Below are positions 1 to 5,522 of a stretch of 5,522 nt of DNA, piece after piece. Position numbers and translations under genes: made by a program. Numbering within the stretch: the stretch's first letter is position 1; each line of letters opens with the position of its first letter. Source of the stretch: Chloroflexota bacterium (GTDB taxonomy: Bacteria; Chloroflexota; Dehalococcoidia; Lucifugimonadales; Lucifugimonadaceae); assembly GCA_013911545.1 (NCBI GenBank), contig JACETA010000056.1, positions 1 through 5,522 on the forward strand, in the 5' to 3' direction. A model generated the notes under the pieces. The model ran no database searches. It was not told the origin of the DNA and saw only the letters and a list, made by a program, of their open reading frames with translations.

Positions 1-260
1 ATACTAGACCTCTTAAAGTTTTTTTCAATAATGTAAGACAGCATTTTCCTAATATGATTTGGCTCAATAGATTTTATGGGAGATAAATCATTTTCTTTTA
101 AATATTCAAAATATTCGATTAAATCCCTGAAGTAATTTTTTGTTGTATTATTCGAAAGAGATTTAGAATTTAGGTAATCTAAATATTGATTTAAGGTATA
201 TTTCAATTTTTTGTCATTAAAGACATTTTCAAGTTTTAGTGGTATCACATTTTTTTTCAT
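1..260 (-). CDS. xerC: Tyrosine recombinase XerC/XerD family, N-terminal part (runs off the left edge)
   Basis: Translating the minus strand from the ATG at 258-260 gives 86 open codons to the window edge. The visible part is the N-terminal core-binding (SAM-like, phage-integrase N) domain: 'YLNSKSLSNNTTKNYFRDL' followed by 'IEYFEYLKEN' matches the family pattern 'YLxxxxLSxNTxxxYxxDLxxFxxFL'. It ends in 'KNFKRSS', where Xer proteins usually continue into 'IARxLSALRSFF'. The catalytic domain (R-H-R-Y) lies outside the window, so activity cannot be judged. Xer recombinases resolve chromosome dimers at dif during division. XerC rather than XerD or an integrase is inferred from the position directly after topA, a known bacterial gene order. 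The gap to topA is 65 bases, same strand, so they may be co-transcribed. No good Shine-Dalgarno precedes the ATG; an in-frame GTG four codons upstream is possible but no better supported. Confidence 0.85.
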   Translation of the reverse strand, partial: MKKNVIPLKLENVFNDKKLKYTLNQYLDYLNSKSLSNNTTKNYFRDLIEYFEYLKENDLSPIKSIEPNHIRKMLSYIIEKNFKRSS

Positions 261-309
261 AATTATAAACACTCTAATTAATTTTTGAAGTAATTACTAT
301 TAATAATTA

Positions 310-343
310 GATAAATTTTTATAATTTATGAGAAAAATTTATC
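310..343. repeat. 11-bp perfect inverted repeat spanning the topA stop codon
   Basis: GATAAATTTTT at 310-320 is the exact reverse complement of AAAAATTTATC at 333-343; the 12-base spacer contains the topA stop codon (326-328). The stem has only one G-C pair and no clean U-tract follows on the minus strand, so it is at best a weak hairpin at the topA 3' end, perhaps a partial attenuator before xerC. In DNA this AT-rich it may also be chance. Confidence 0.4.
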
Positions 344-2458
344 AGGAGCTTGTAGCATATTTTCTTTTAAATCATTCAACGCCTTCTCTCTTTTTCTTCC
401 TTTTCCTGCCCATGCATCTATGTTACCTAATATAGAAATTTCTTTGTCATTGTTTGGGCATGCTAAAAAATATTTTCCATCCTTTTTTCTTCTAACTGCC
501 CGCATTAAATAGTCTCCATTATTCTTATCTGTTTCTCTTATAATTTCTTCTTTGGTTGCAATTAGAAGTGGAGAGTCGTTTTCATTAAAATCTTCTCCAG
601 TTCTTATATTGATAGCAGGACTTTTTTTTGAACATAGAATAGTTGTAGGGATAAGATTGTAGGGGTGCATTTCTCCAGAAGTTACCAAAAAGTCTTTTAA
701 TGTATCAGGGTCATATGGATTCCAATCATCATTATTTGATTTATTTACCATTTTTTCAACAGGATCAAGTAAAGATTTATAAAAATCCTCTGTGAATTTT
801 CTTCTATCTAATCCTCCATTAGAAATTTTATCTAAGTCATCTTCCATTTTTTTTGTAAAATCATAATTCATAAAATTATCTTTGAAAAAATAACTTAATG
901 ATTTTGATATTGCATATCCCAACGGAGAGCCCCAAACAGCTCTATTGATATTAAAAACATATGTCCTGTTGGTTATTAAACTGATTGTAGATGCATATGT
1001 ACTTGGTCTGCCTATGCCAATTTCTTCCATTTTCTTAATTAATGACGCCTGGCTGTACCTTCCGGGCCCTCTAGTAAATTTCTGTTCCTTTTCTATTTCT
1101 TCAAGCTCCACAGTTTGGTTTTCAGATAAATCTGGCAACTCAGTGTATTTCTCATTTGATTTAATTAATTTTTTAAAGCCATCAAAAACTAATTTATCTG
1201 CATCAGATTTAAATTTGTATCCATCTTCTCCAGTTGAAGAAGAAGTTATTATAGTAGTTTTTTCAGTCAGGCTATTTGTCATCTGACTTGCAACTGTCCT
1301 ATTCCAGATAAGTTCATAAAGTTTAAATTGGTAATCATTGAGAGAATTTTTTATAGATTCGGGCGTTCTTGATATCGAGGTAGGTCTAATTGCTTCATGA
1401 GCCTCTTGGGCATTAGCTATGTTGGCAGCAAATTTTCTTCTTTCAAAGTATTTATCACCATAAGAATTCAATATTTGTTTTTCTACGCCTTTCATTGCTT
1501 CATTGGATAAAGTAGGCGAATCTGTTCTCATATAAGTTATTAATCCTTCCTGGCCATCAATCCCTTCAAATAATTCTTGAGCATTTCTCATAGTATTGGA
1601 AGGACTCATACTTAATCTATTTGAAGCATCCTGTTGTAAGCTGCTTGTAGTATAAGGAGCTGAAGGTTTTGATTGCCTTTTAGACACTTTTATTGATTCG
1701 ATACTAAATTTACTATCTTTTATTTTATCCTCTATATTTTTTGCTTCCTCAGCATTTTTAATATTAAATTCTTTTGTTGGTTTATTAGGTAATTTAAATA
1801 GTTGAGATATATATTTTTTTGAATCTGATGAAAATTCTGCATTTATATTCCAGAATTCTTCAGGTATAAAGGCGTTAATCTCATCTTCTCTGTCTGTAAC
1901 TAAATTCAAAGTTGGTGATTGAACTCTTCCTGCTGATAGGGGTGCTAGCCTAAGAAAAGAATTTAACTTTTTGCTAACAATAAAACCTGCTATTCTGTCC
2001 AAAATTCTTCTAGCTATAAATGCATCTACCATAGGCATGTTAATTTCACCGGCATCTTCCATAGATTTTTTGACTGCGGCTTCAGTCACTTCATGAAAAG
2101 TAGACCTTTTTATTTTTTTTTCTGAAATACCACTTTCTAATAAAATTTGTTGAACATGATAACCAATACCCTCTCCTTCTCGATCAGGGTCAGTCGCTAT
2201 ATATATTTGATCTGCTTTTTTAGCTTCTTTTTTTATGCCATCAATAATTTTTGCAGAGCCATAAACAGTTTTCCAATCTGGATCAAAATTTTTATCTACT
2301 CCTTGCACTGGCCAGCCTTCCTGCCTTTGATCTTTTGTTAGATAATCCTTAGAAAGCTCTAAAAAATGACCTTTTGTAGATAAAACTTTAGTGTTATTTA
2401 AAATTTTAGTTAATGTTTTAGCCTTTGTCGGCGATTCTACAATTACTAAATTACTCAA
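326..2458 (-). CDS. topA: DNA topoisomerase I (type IA), omega protein
   Basis: This 710-residue type IA topoisomerase relaxes negative supercoils by passing one strand through a transient 5'-phosphotyrosine break. The TOPRIM domain opens with 'LVIVESPTKAKT' (Glu8) and carries 'DPDREGEG' at 90-97, the metal-binding acidic triad. 'SAGRVQSPTLNLV' (175-187) and 'TTSSLQQDASNRL' (270-282) follow. The active-site Tyr309 lies in 'ITYMRTDS' (307-314), with 'AHEAIRPT' at 353-360 and 'GRPSTYA' at 483-489, so the catalytic core looks intact. The tail (about 590-710) has only two cysteines in the whole protein (609, 667) and no CxxC zinc ribbons. 'RRKKDGKYFLACPN' looks like an eroded topoisomerase C-terminal repeat, and the end is Lys-rich. 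The start is TTG: the family N-terminus begins right there and an AAGGAG lies 5 bases upstream. The gene follows tRNA-Ser and precedes xerC on the same strand. Confidence 0.97.
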   Translation of the reverse strand: MSNLVIVESPTKAKTLTKILNNTKVLSTKGHFLELSKDYLTKDQRQEGWPVQGVDKNFDPDWKTVYGSAKIIDGIKKEAKKADQIYIATDPDREGEGIGYHVQQILLESGISEKKIKRSTFHEVTEAAVKKSMEDAGEINMPMVDAFIARRILDRIAGFIVSKKLNSFLRLAPLSAGRVQSPTLNLVTDREDEINAFIPEEFWNINAEFSSDSKKYISQLFKLPNKPTKEFNIKNAEEAKNIEDKIKDSKFSIESIKVSKRQSKPSAPYTTSSLQQDASNRLSMSPSNTMRNAQELFEGIDGQEGLITYMRTDSPTLSNEAMKGVEKQILNSYGDKYFERRKFAANIANAQEAHEAIRPTSISRTPESIKNSLNDYQFKLYELIWNRTVASQMTNSLTEKTTIITSSSTGEDGYKFKSDADKLVFDGFKKLIKSNEKYTELPDLSENQTVELEEIEKEQKFTRGPGRYSQASLIKKMEEIGIGRPSTYASTISLITNRTYVFNINRAVWGSPLGYAISKSLSYFFKDNFMNYDFTKKMEDDLDKISNGGLDRRKFTEDFYKSLLDPVEKMVNKSNNDDWNPYDPDTLKDFLVTSGEMHPYNLIPTTILCSKKSPAINIRTGEDFNENDSPLLIATKEEIIRETDKNNGDYLMRAVRRKKDGKYFLACPNNDKEISILGNIDAWAGKGRKREKALNDLKENMLQAPDKFFS

Positions 2459-2463
2459 TTTTT

Positions 2464-2469
2464 CTCCTT
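2464..2469 (-). promoter_or_regulatory. Ribosome binding site of topA, decides a TTG start
   Basis: On the minus strand AAGGAG is followed by five A residues and then TTG at 2458-2456. This spacing is near ideal. The TTG codon directly precedes the conserved TopA N-terminus (SNLVIVES), so the site supports a non-ATG start. Confidence 0.8.
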
Positions 2470-2512
2470 ATTCAACATTTTCAGTCAAATTTAAAATATT
2501 TTTTAATAAATT

Positions 2513-2536
2513 GTCATACTCCTTGTAGGAGTTGAC
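2513..2536. promoter_or_regulatory. Near-perfect inverted repeat (hairpin or operator) upstream of topA
   Basis: The arms GTCA plus ACTCCT (2513-2516 and 2518-2523) pair with AGGAGT plus TGAC (2527-2536). The loop is TGT and a single unpaired T sits at 2517, giving ten base pairs with one bulge. The repeat lies 55 bases upstream of the topA TTG. No T-run follows on either strand, so it does not look like an intrinsic terminator. It could be an operator, a 5' leader hairpin of topA mRNA, or a processing signal between the upstream tRNA and topA. The symmetry is seen directly; any role is inferred. Confidence 0.5.
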
Positions 2537-2604
2537 TATTATTAGATAAGAGGCATCCAAAAAAAGAATTTACACTAATATTAATTTTAAATCCATATTA
2601 TTTT

Positions 2605-2697
2605 TGGCGGAGAGAGGGGGATTCGAACCCCCGGTCCCAATATTATTGGAACACGAGCTTTCCAGGCCCGCCTATTAAACCACTCTAGCATCTCTCC
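2605..2697 (-). tRNA. tRNA-Ser(GGA), CCA encoded
   Basis: Read on the minus strand, the acceptor stem GGAGAGA (2697-2691) pairs with TCTCTCC (2615-2609), followed by discriminator G and an encoded CCA ending at 2605. The anticodon stem CGGGC/GCTCG (one G-T pair) closes a 7-base loop CTGGAAA, with anticodon GGA at 2663-2661, reading UCC and UCU serine codons. A long variable arm (GTTCCAAT, three-base loop, ATTGGGAC) is the class II hallmark of tRNA-Ser. The T-arm shows GGTTCGAATCC within a G/C-rich stem. It sits directly upstream of topA on the same strand and diverges from the glmU-like gene 48 bases away. Confidence 0.97.
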
Positions 2698-2745
2698 ATT
2701 TTATTAGTTTATAAAAAATGTTATTCTACCCCTCTAAATAAATTT

Positions 2746-3387
2746 ATGAATAAACTAGAAGAAGAAAAATTTAAATCTGCTGGGATAGATATTGTTGATC
2801 CAGTAACTACATATATTGATCCTACAGTAAAACTTATTGGTAATAATATTATAGTAAATCCTAATACCCACATCAAAGGTAATACAAAAATAAGTTCTAA
2901 TTGCACTATTGGACCAAACAGTTTTTTGATTAATGCTGTCATAAATAAAAATTCTAAAGTTATATTTTCTTTCATTGAAAATAGTTTGGTTGGAGAAAAT
3001 TGCGAAATTGGTCCATATTCTAGGGTTAGAAATAAATCATCTTTAGAAAAAAATGTGAGAATAGGTAATTTTGCCGAGATTAAAAATAGTTCGATAGGTA
3101 AAAATTCAAGAATAAATCATTATTGTTACCTTGGAGACGCCGTTATTGGATCTGATGTCAATATTGGCGCAGGTGTTGTTACATGTAATTACAACGGTAG
3201 AATAAAATCCCCAACTAAAATTGGTGATAATTGTTTTATAGGTTCAGCAACTATGCTTATAGCTCCAATTAAAATTGGAAATAACTCTACAACTGGCGCT
3301 AGCTCTGTTGTAACAAGAGACGTAGATAATTTTGTTACGGTAGTTGGCAATCCGGCAAAAATATTGGATAATTCTAAAAATCAATGA
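2746..3387 (+). CDS. Stand-alone GlmU-type glucosamine-1-phosphate acetyltransferase (left-handed beta-helix)
   Basis: This 213-residue protein matches only the C-terminal half of bifunctional GlmU. It begins with the linker helix and 'AGIDIVDP' (12-19), the equivalent of 'AGVMLRDP' in E. coli GlmU. Hexapeptide repeats (I/V-G-x-x-x-x-I type) of a left-handed beta-helix fill most of the rest. From remembered E. coli positions, a constant offset of 238 places Arg95, Lys113, His125 (catalytic base), Tyr128, Asn139, Asn148 and Lys154 on the GlmU residues R333, K351, H363, Y366, N377, N386 and K392. It should therefore acetylate glucosamine-1-phosphate from acetyl-CoA in the UDP-GlcNAc pathway, as a trimer in the cytosol. 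The uridylyltransferase domain (GxGxGxRMxS motif) is absent, and the short upstream gap cannot hold it. No Shine-Dalgarno precedes the ATG. It is first in an operon with a 23-codon ORF and a CorC-like gene. An acetyltransferase for a different sugar is possible. Confidence 0.85.
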   Translation: MNKLEEEKFKSAGIDIVDPVTTYIDPTVKLIGNNIIVNPNTHIKGNTKISSNCTIGPNSFLINAVINKNSKVIFSFIENSLVGENCEIGPYSRVRNKSSLEKNVRIGNFAEIKNSSIGKNSRINHYCYLGDAVIGSDVNIGAGVVTCNYNGRIKSPTKIGDNCFIGSATMLIAPIKIGNNSTTGASSVVTRDVDNFVTVVGNPAKILDNSKNQ

Positions 3388-3455
3388 ATGAAATAGATGA
3401 ACCAGGTCCGTCGAGGATCCTAAAACTTAATAAATTAGGTCTTAAAATAAAATGA
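3384..3455 (+). CDS. Small ORF, 23 codons, coupled by ATGA overlaps at both ends
   Basis: The ATG at 3384-3386 overlaps the TGA stop of the glmU-like gene (3385-3387). The small ORF's own TGA (3453-3455) overlaps the ATG of the CorC-like gene (3452-3454). It therefore fills the gap between the two genes exactly, with a one-codon-offset ATGA junction at each side, the classic arrangement for translational coupling. The peptide begins MNEIDEPGPSR and ends LKLNKLGLKIK: an acidic, Pro-containing start and a strongly basic tail with no membrane segment. Bases 3402-3420 are markedly GC-rich for this window (CCA GGT CCG TCG AGG ATC), which may reflect protein-level constraint. I do not recognise a family. 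It could be a real small protein, or a coupling peptide that carries ribosomes from one gene to the next. Confidence 0.5.
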   Translation: MNEIDEPGPSRILKLNKLGLKIK

Positions 3456-4627
3456 TTTTAGCAATTATTTTATTCTTAATATTAGTGCAGTTTCTTATAT
3501 TTTCTTCTTATGAATTTTTAAATAATTTACCTGTTAGATCATTACTGATTCCCGAGACAGATGATGTTGAAGAATCTGCTAGAAATGCTAAAGAAGTTAA
3601 TAAAATTCTTTCTTATTTAAGAGTCTTTATTCTATTGTTAACTGTCTTAACAACATCATTATTGCATTTACTTTATTCTGAATACATTAGTTCAAATCAG
3701 ATTTTGATAATTACATTAAGCTCAATTACTTCAATTTTATATTTATTTTTACTTAATTTATTCTTTAAATTAATCCCAGATATATTTTTAGAGAAATTTA
3801 TTTTTATATCAAAAATTATTAAGGCATTATCCTCAAAATTTGTTTTTCTTAATGGAAATTCCAACTTCAATGATGAGCACAAAAATGGGTCTGATGAGAT
3901 AGAAGTTTTTGAGGCAGCAGGCTTATCTGTCGATAATGAAGAAATGGAGATGATAAAAGGTATTTTAAAAATGGATGTTGTTAAGGTCAGAGAAATAATG
4001 AAGCCAAGAGTAGATTTAGTTGCAATTGAGAAAAATTCTAAATTAAATAATCTTACTCAATTAATTTCAGATAGTGGATATTCCAAGATACCTGTTATAG
4101 GTGAATCAATAGATGATGTAAAAGGGATTGTGTATGCCAAAGATACACTCAAGATGCATTTAAATACTGACAAATCGCTGACTATTTCTGAAATAATGAG
4201 ACCTGCAATTTTTGTTCCTGAGTCACAAAATTTAGAGCAATTACTTTCAGAATTTCAAGATAAAAGAACTAGGATTGCTATTGTTATAGATGAGCATGGT
4301 GGTATATCAGGTTTAGTAACTGTTACAGACCTGATTGAAGAAATTGTCGGAGAACTTGTTGATGAATTTGATGAAGCTGAAAATATTTTCTACAGAATAA
4401 ACCCTAATAATCTTATTGTTGATGCAAAAGTATCAATTTCTGATCTTAATGATGAAATAGGTTCCTCAATTCAAATTAATGGTTACGACACCATTGGTGG
4501 TCTTGTCTATAAAGAGCTAGGAAAAATGCCAGTTGTTGGCGATAGGGTAAGCTTTGAGGGAATTGAAATTGTTGTCCAATCTACTATTGGAAGAAGAATT
4601 GGGAAATTAAGAATTAGGACAAAATAA
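3452..4627 (+). CDS. CorC/HlyC (TlyC) family membrane protein with CBS pair
   Basis: The protein has 391 residues. The N-terminal part (1-130) has three likely membrane helices (about 2-18, 54-77, 82-107) in the place of a CNNM/DUF21 domain; 'FSSYE' (17-21) resembles the family's first-helix 'FFSxxE'. Two CBS motifs follow: CBS1 about 183-235 ('IMKPRVDLVAIE') and CBS2 about 248-300 ('IMRPAIFVPE', 'IDEHGGISGLVTVTDLIEEIVGEL'), which in relatives bind adenine nucleotides. The CorC/HlyC C-terminal domain (about 310-390, 'GYDTIGGLVYKELGKMP') completes the usual order. Relatives act in Mg2+/Co2+ efflux or resistance; 'hemolysin' is a historical name. The typical 'GNxxxN' and 'GExxPK' motifs of the membrane core are not recognisable, the latter position reading 'FFKLIPD'. 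No strong Shine-Dalgarno is present; the start overlaps the stop of the 23-codon ORF. A terminator follows at once. Confidence 0.88.
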   Translation: MILAIILFLILVQFLIFSSYEFLNNLPVRSLLIPETDDVEESARNAKEVNKILSYLRVFILLLTVLTTSLLHLLYSEYISSNQILIITLSSITSILYLFLLNLFFKLIPDIFLEKFIFISKIIKALSSKFVFLNGNSNFNDEHKNGSDEIEVFEAAGLSVDNEEMEMIKGILKMDVVKVREIMKPRVDLVAIEKNSKLNNLTQLISDSGYSKIPVIGESIDDVKGIVYAKDTLKMHLNTDKSLTISEIMRPAIFVPESQNLEQLLSEFQDKRTRIAIVIDEHGGISGLVTVTDLIEEIVGELVDEFDEAENIFYRINPNNLIVDAKVSISDLNDEIGSSIQINGYDTIGGLVYKELGKMPVVGDRVSFEGIEIVVQSTIGRRIGKLRIRTK

Positions 4628-4655
4628 AAAAGGAACGAAATTCCGTTCCTTTTTT
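4626..4655. terminator. Intrinsic terminator, probably bidirectional
   Basis: A run of six A and GGAACG (4626-4637) pairs with CGTTCC and six T (4644-4655) around the loop AAATTC, a 12-bp perfect stem with a T-tract on both strands. It overlaps the last two bases of the CorC-like stop codon and lies 35 bases beyond the stop of the convergent lipoprotein gene, so it can end transcription of both. Confidence 0.9.
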
Positions 4656-4690
4656 ATTATCTTATTATTATCTGTAAGAATAAAAAGTTA

Positions 4691-5191
4691 TTATGGAGCC
4701 TGCTGTAATGCAGATGCGCCACCTATAACAATTACTCCCATAGCATCATTAGCTTCAAGTAAGTGAGCTCCTGACGGAAGCCCAAGAACACTGATAGAAA
4801 CTGAGAATGCACCACCAGCATTGGCAGTAGCAGTTCCAATCTCAATTGCTCCAGCAGCAGTAAGCGTTATTGCTTCTCCGCTATCGAAACCAGCACCAGA
4901 TATAACTGCACTAGTACCTGAAACGTCAGCTACTACTACACCAGATGCACCTGCACCATCTTTACCAGGTATACCCTGTTTTCCAGCCATTCCTGGCGAA
5001 CCATCTTTACCAGCCGATCCTTGCGGTCCAGCAGGTCCAGCAGGTCCTTGCGGTCCTTCAGGCCCTTGAATTCCAGAAATTCCTTGAATACCTTGAATAC
5101 CTTGTGTTCCTTGATCACCTGTGCCACCGGCACAAGCGATAAGACTAATCATTGCTATTGTTGATATTGTAATGAGAAGACCTTTTTTCAT
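4691..5191 (-). CDS. Collagen-like lipoprotein with Ig-like C-terminal domain
   Basis: This 166-residue protein starts with a lipoprotein signal peptide: MKK, a hydrophobic stretch, and the lipobox L-I-A-C with the lipidated Cys at 20. Mature residues 22-81 form 20 consecutive Gly-X-Y triplets, Gln/Ile-rich first ('GIQGIQGISGIQ'), then Pro/Ala-rich ('GPAGPAGPQG'), then with charged 'GKDG' triplets that stabilise bacterial collagen trimers. Residues about 85-155 look like one small Ig-like or IPT-like beta domain ('VISGAGFDSGEAITLTA', 'GTATANAGGAFSVSI', 'LPSGAHLLEA'). The expected product is a trimeric rod anchored to the outer face of the membrane; the function is unknown. The ATG is supported by GGGAGGA, nine bases upstream. 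The gene is clearly richer in G+C than its surroundings and is convergent with the CorC-like operon. It has no recognisable partner gene in the window. Confidence 0.85.
   Translation of the reverse strand: MKKGLLITISTIAMISLIACAGGTGDQGTQGIQGIQGISGIQGPEGPQGPAGPAGPQGSAGKDGSPGMAGKQGIPGKDGAGASGVVVADVSGTSAVISGAGFDSGEAITLTAAGAIEIGTATANAGGAFSVSISVLGLPSGAHLLEANDAMGVIVIGGASALQQAP
4949..5128 (-). repeat. Gly-X-Y collagen-like coding repeat with tandem 9-bp units
   Basis: Twenty Gly-X-Y codon triplets form a 9-base period inside the lipoprotein gene. Exact tandem units are visible: TTGAATACC twice (5084-5092, 5093-5101), GGTCCAGCA twice (5025-5033, 5034-5042), and CCTTGCGGTCC at 5019-5029 and 5046-5056 (plus-strand readings). 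Such units can expand or contract by slippage or recombination without shifting frame, so the rod length may vary between strains. The period also creates long open frames in other frames. Confidence 0.85.
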
Positions 5192-5199
5192 TTGGCCTG

Positions 5200-5206
5200 T
5201 CCTCCC
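5200..5206 (-). promoter_or_regulatory. Ribosome binding site of the collagen-like lipoprotein gene
   Basis: GGGAGGA on the minus strand lies about nine bases before the ATG at 5191. It is a strong Shine-Dalgarno and supports this start, which also gives a complete lipoprotein signal peptide. Confidence 0.75.
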
Positions 5207-5214
5207 TATCGTTA

Positions 5215-5522
5215 TTGTTTAAATTTCAAATTATTTTTTTATTGTCTCACTTTTAACATAAAACTGAAACAATATAAAAAAGCTAATGCTTTAAAAAATT
5301 ATTCTATGCAATGTTAGACTTGCTCAAACTAAGATGTCAAGTATTTTTATTGTTAAAATGGCTAAATTTTTAAATTTTGTAAAAGATTGATAGTATTTCA
5401 TATCGTTGATAATTAAATTAACTTTAAAGTTATATAATTATATTAAGAATAAAAAATAAAAAATTATTAATATCAATTTTTCGTTTTAAAAAATTATAGA
5501 ATTAAGAATTAAAATAAATTTA
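5215..5522. other. AT-rich non-coding stretch at the right edge
   Basis: About 300 bases with almost no G or C and stops in all frames. Apart from the candidate promoter at 5311-5340 I see no convincing gene, RNA or repeat. It probably holds the 5' leader and control region of the lipoprotein gene and the start of the next, unseen intergenic or gene region. Confidence 0.5.
5311..5340 (-). promoter_or_regulatory. Candidate promoter of the collagen-like lipoprotein gene
   Basis: On the minus strand a consensus TTGACA (5340-5335) is followed after 18 bases by TAACAT (5316-5311), a four-of-six match to TATAAT. Transcription would start near 5304 and give a leader of a little over 100 bases. The -35 is good but the -10 and the spacing are only fair, and AT-rich DNA yields many such matches. 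Confidence 0.3.

Noticed and set aside
945..1286. 113-codon plus-strand open frame opposite topA
   Set aside because: It is antisense to conserved TopA coding sequence, has no ribosome binding site and no recognisable protein features.
2459..2604. Promoter for topA between tRNA-Ser and topA
   Set aside because: Several TA-rich -10-like hexamers occur, but none has a matching -35 at proper spacing, so I cannot name one; co-transcription with the tRNA remains possible.
2721..2975. 84-codon minus-strand open frame opposite the GlmU-like gene
   Set aside because: It overlaps conserved coding sequence on the other strand; its hydrophobic look comes from antisense reading of AT-rich codons.
3401..3420. 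GC-rich patch with a GGATCC palindrome, considered as an attachment or integration site
   Set aside because: No repeat partner is present in the window and it lies within the small ORF, whose codons explain it.
4936..5142. Open frames on both strands inside the lipoprotein gene, including a Pro-rich one on the plus strand
   Set aside because: They are produced by the 9-base period of the Gly-X-Y repeat; they lack start signals, and only the minus-strand frame at 4691-5191 has a signal peptide, a Shine-Dalgarno and a sensible domain order.
5311..5373. 20-codon plus-strand ORF (begins MLDLLKLRC) in the right-hand non-coding stretch
   Set aside because: No Shine-Dalgarno, no overlap with neighbours, and it coincides with the candidate minus-strand promoter; short ORFs like this are expected by chance.

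Overview
The window is strongly AT-rich (roughly 30% GC by eye) and densely coded, with short intergenic gaps. It carries bacterial housekeeping genes plus one collagen-like lipoprotein gene. The lineage cannot be fixed from the sequence alone. A lipobox lipoprotein with Gly-X-Y repeats followed by a 'SGAGFDSGEAITL'-type Ig-like segment recalls proteins common in Chloroflexota (marine Dehalococcoidia/SAR202-like), so a low-GC streamlined marine bacterium of that kind is my best guess, held weakly. The topA-xerC linkage is also seen in other phyla such as Bacillota.

Left half, minus strand (reading right to left): tRNA-Ser(GGA) at 2605-2697, then DNA topoisomerase I (topA, 326-2458, TTG start with a clear ribosome binding site), then the first 86 codons of a XerC/XerD-type tyrosine recombinase that runs off the left edge (1-260). 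A near-palindromic hairpin (2513-2536) lies between the tRNA and topA. An 11-bp AT-rich inverted repeat spans the topA stop codon. topA and xerC both act on chromosome topology and segregation, relaxation and dimer resolution respectively.

Right half, plus strand (2746-4627): a compact operon. First is a stand-alone GlmU-type acetyltransferase (left-handed beta-helix half only, all catalytic residues kept, no uridylyltransferase half). Next is a previously unlisted 23-codon ORF (3384-3455) joined by ATGA overlaps at both ends. Last is a CorC/HlyC-family membrane protein with a CBS pair. The operon ends in a strong hairpin terminator (4626-4655) that can serve both strands.

Right end, minus strand: the collagen-like lipoprotein gene (4691-5191) converges on that terminator. 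Upstream of it about 300 bases (5215-5522) hold no convincing gene, only a candidate promoter. The most interesting items are the doubly coupled 23-codon ORF, the acetyltransferase-only GlmU, the eroded transport motifs of the CorC-like protein, the cysteine-poor TopA tail, and the collagen-like lipoprotein.
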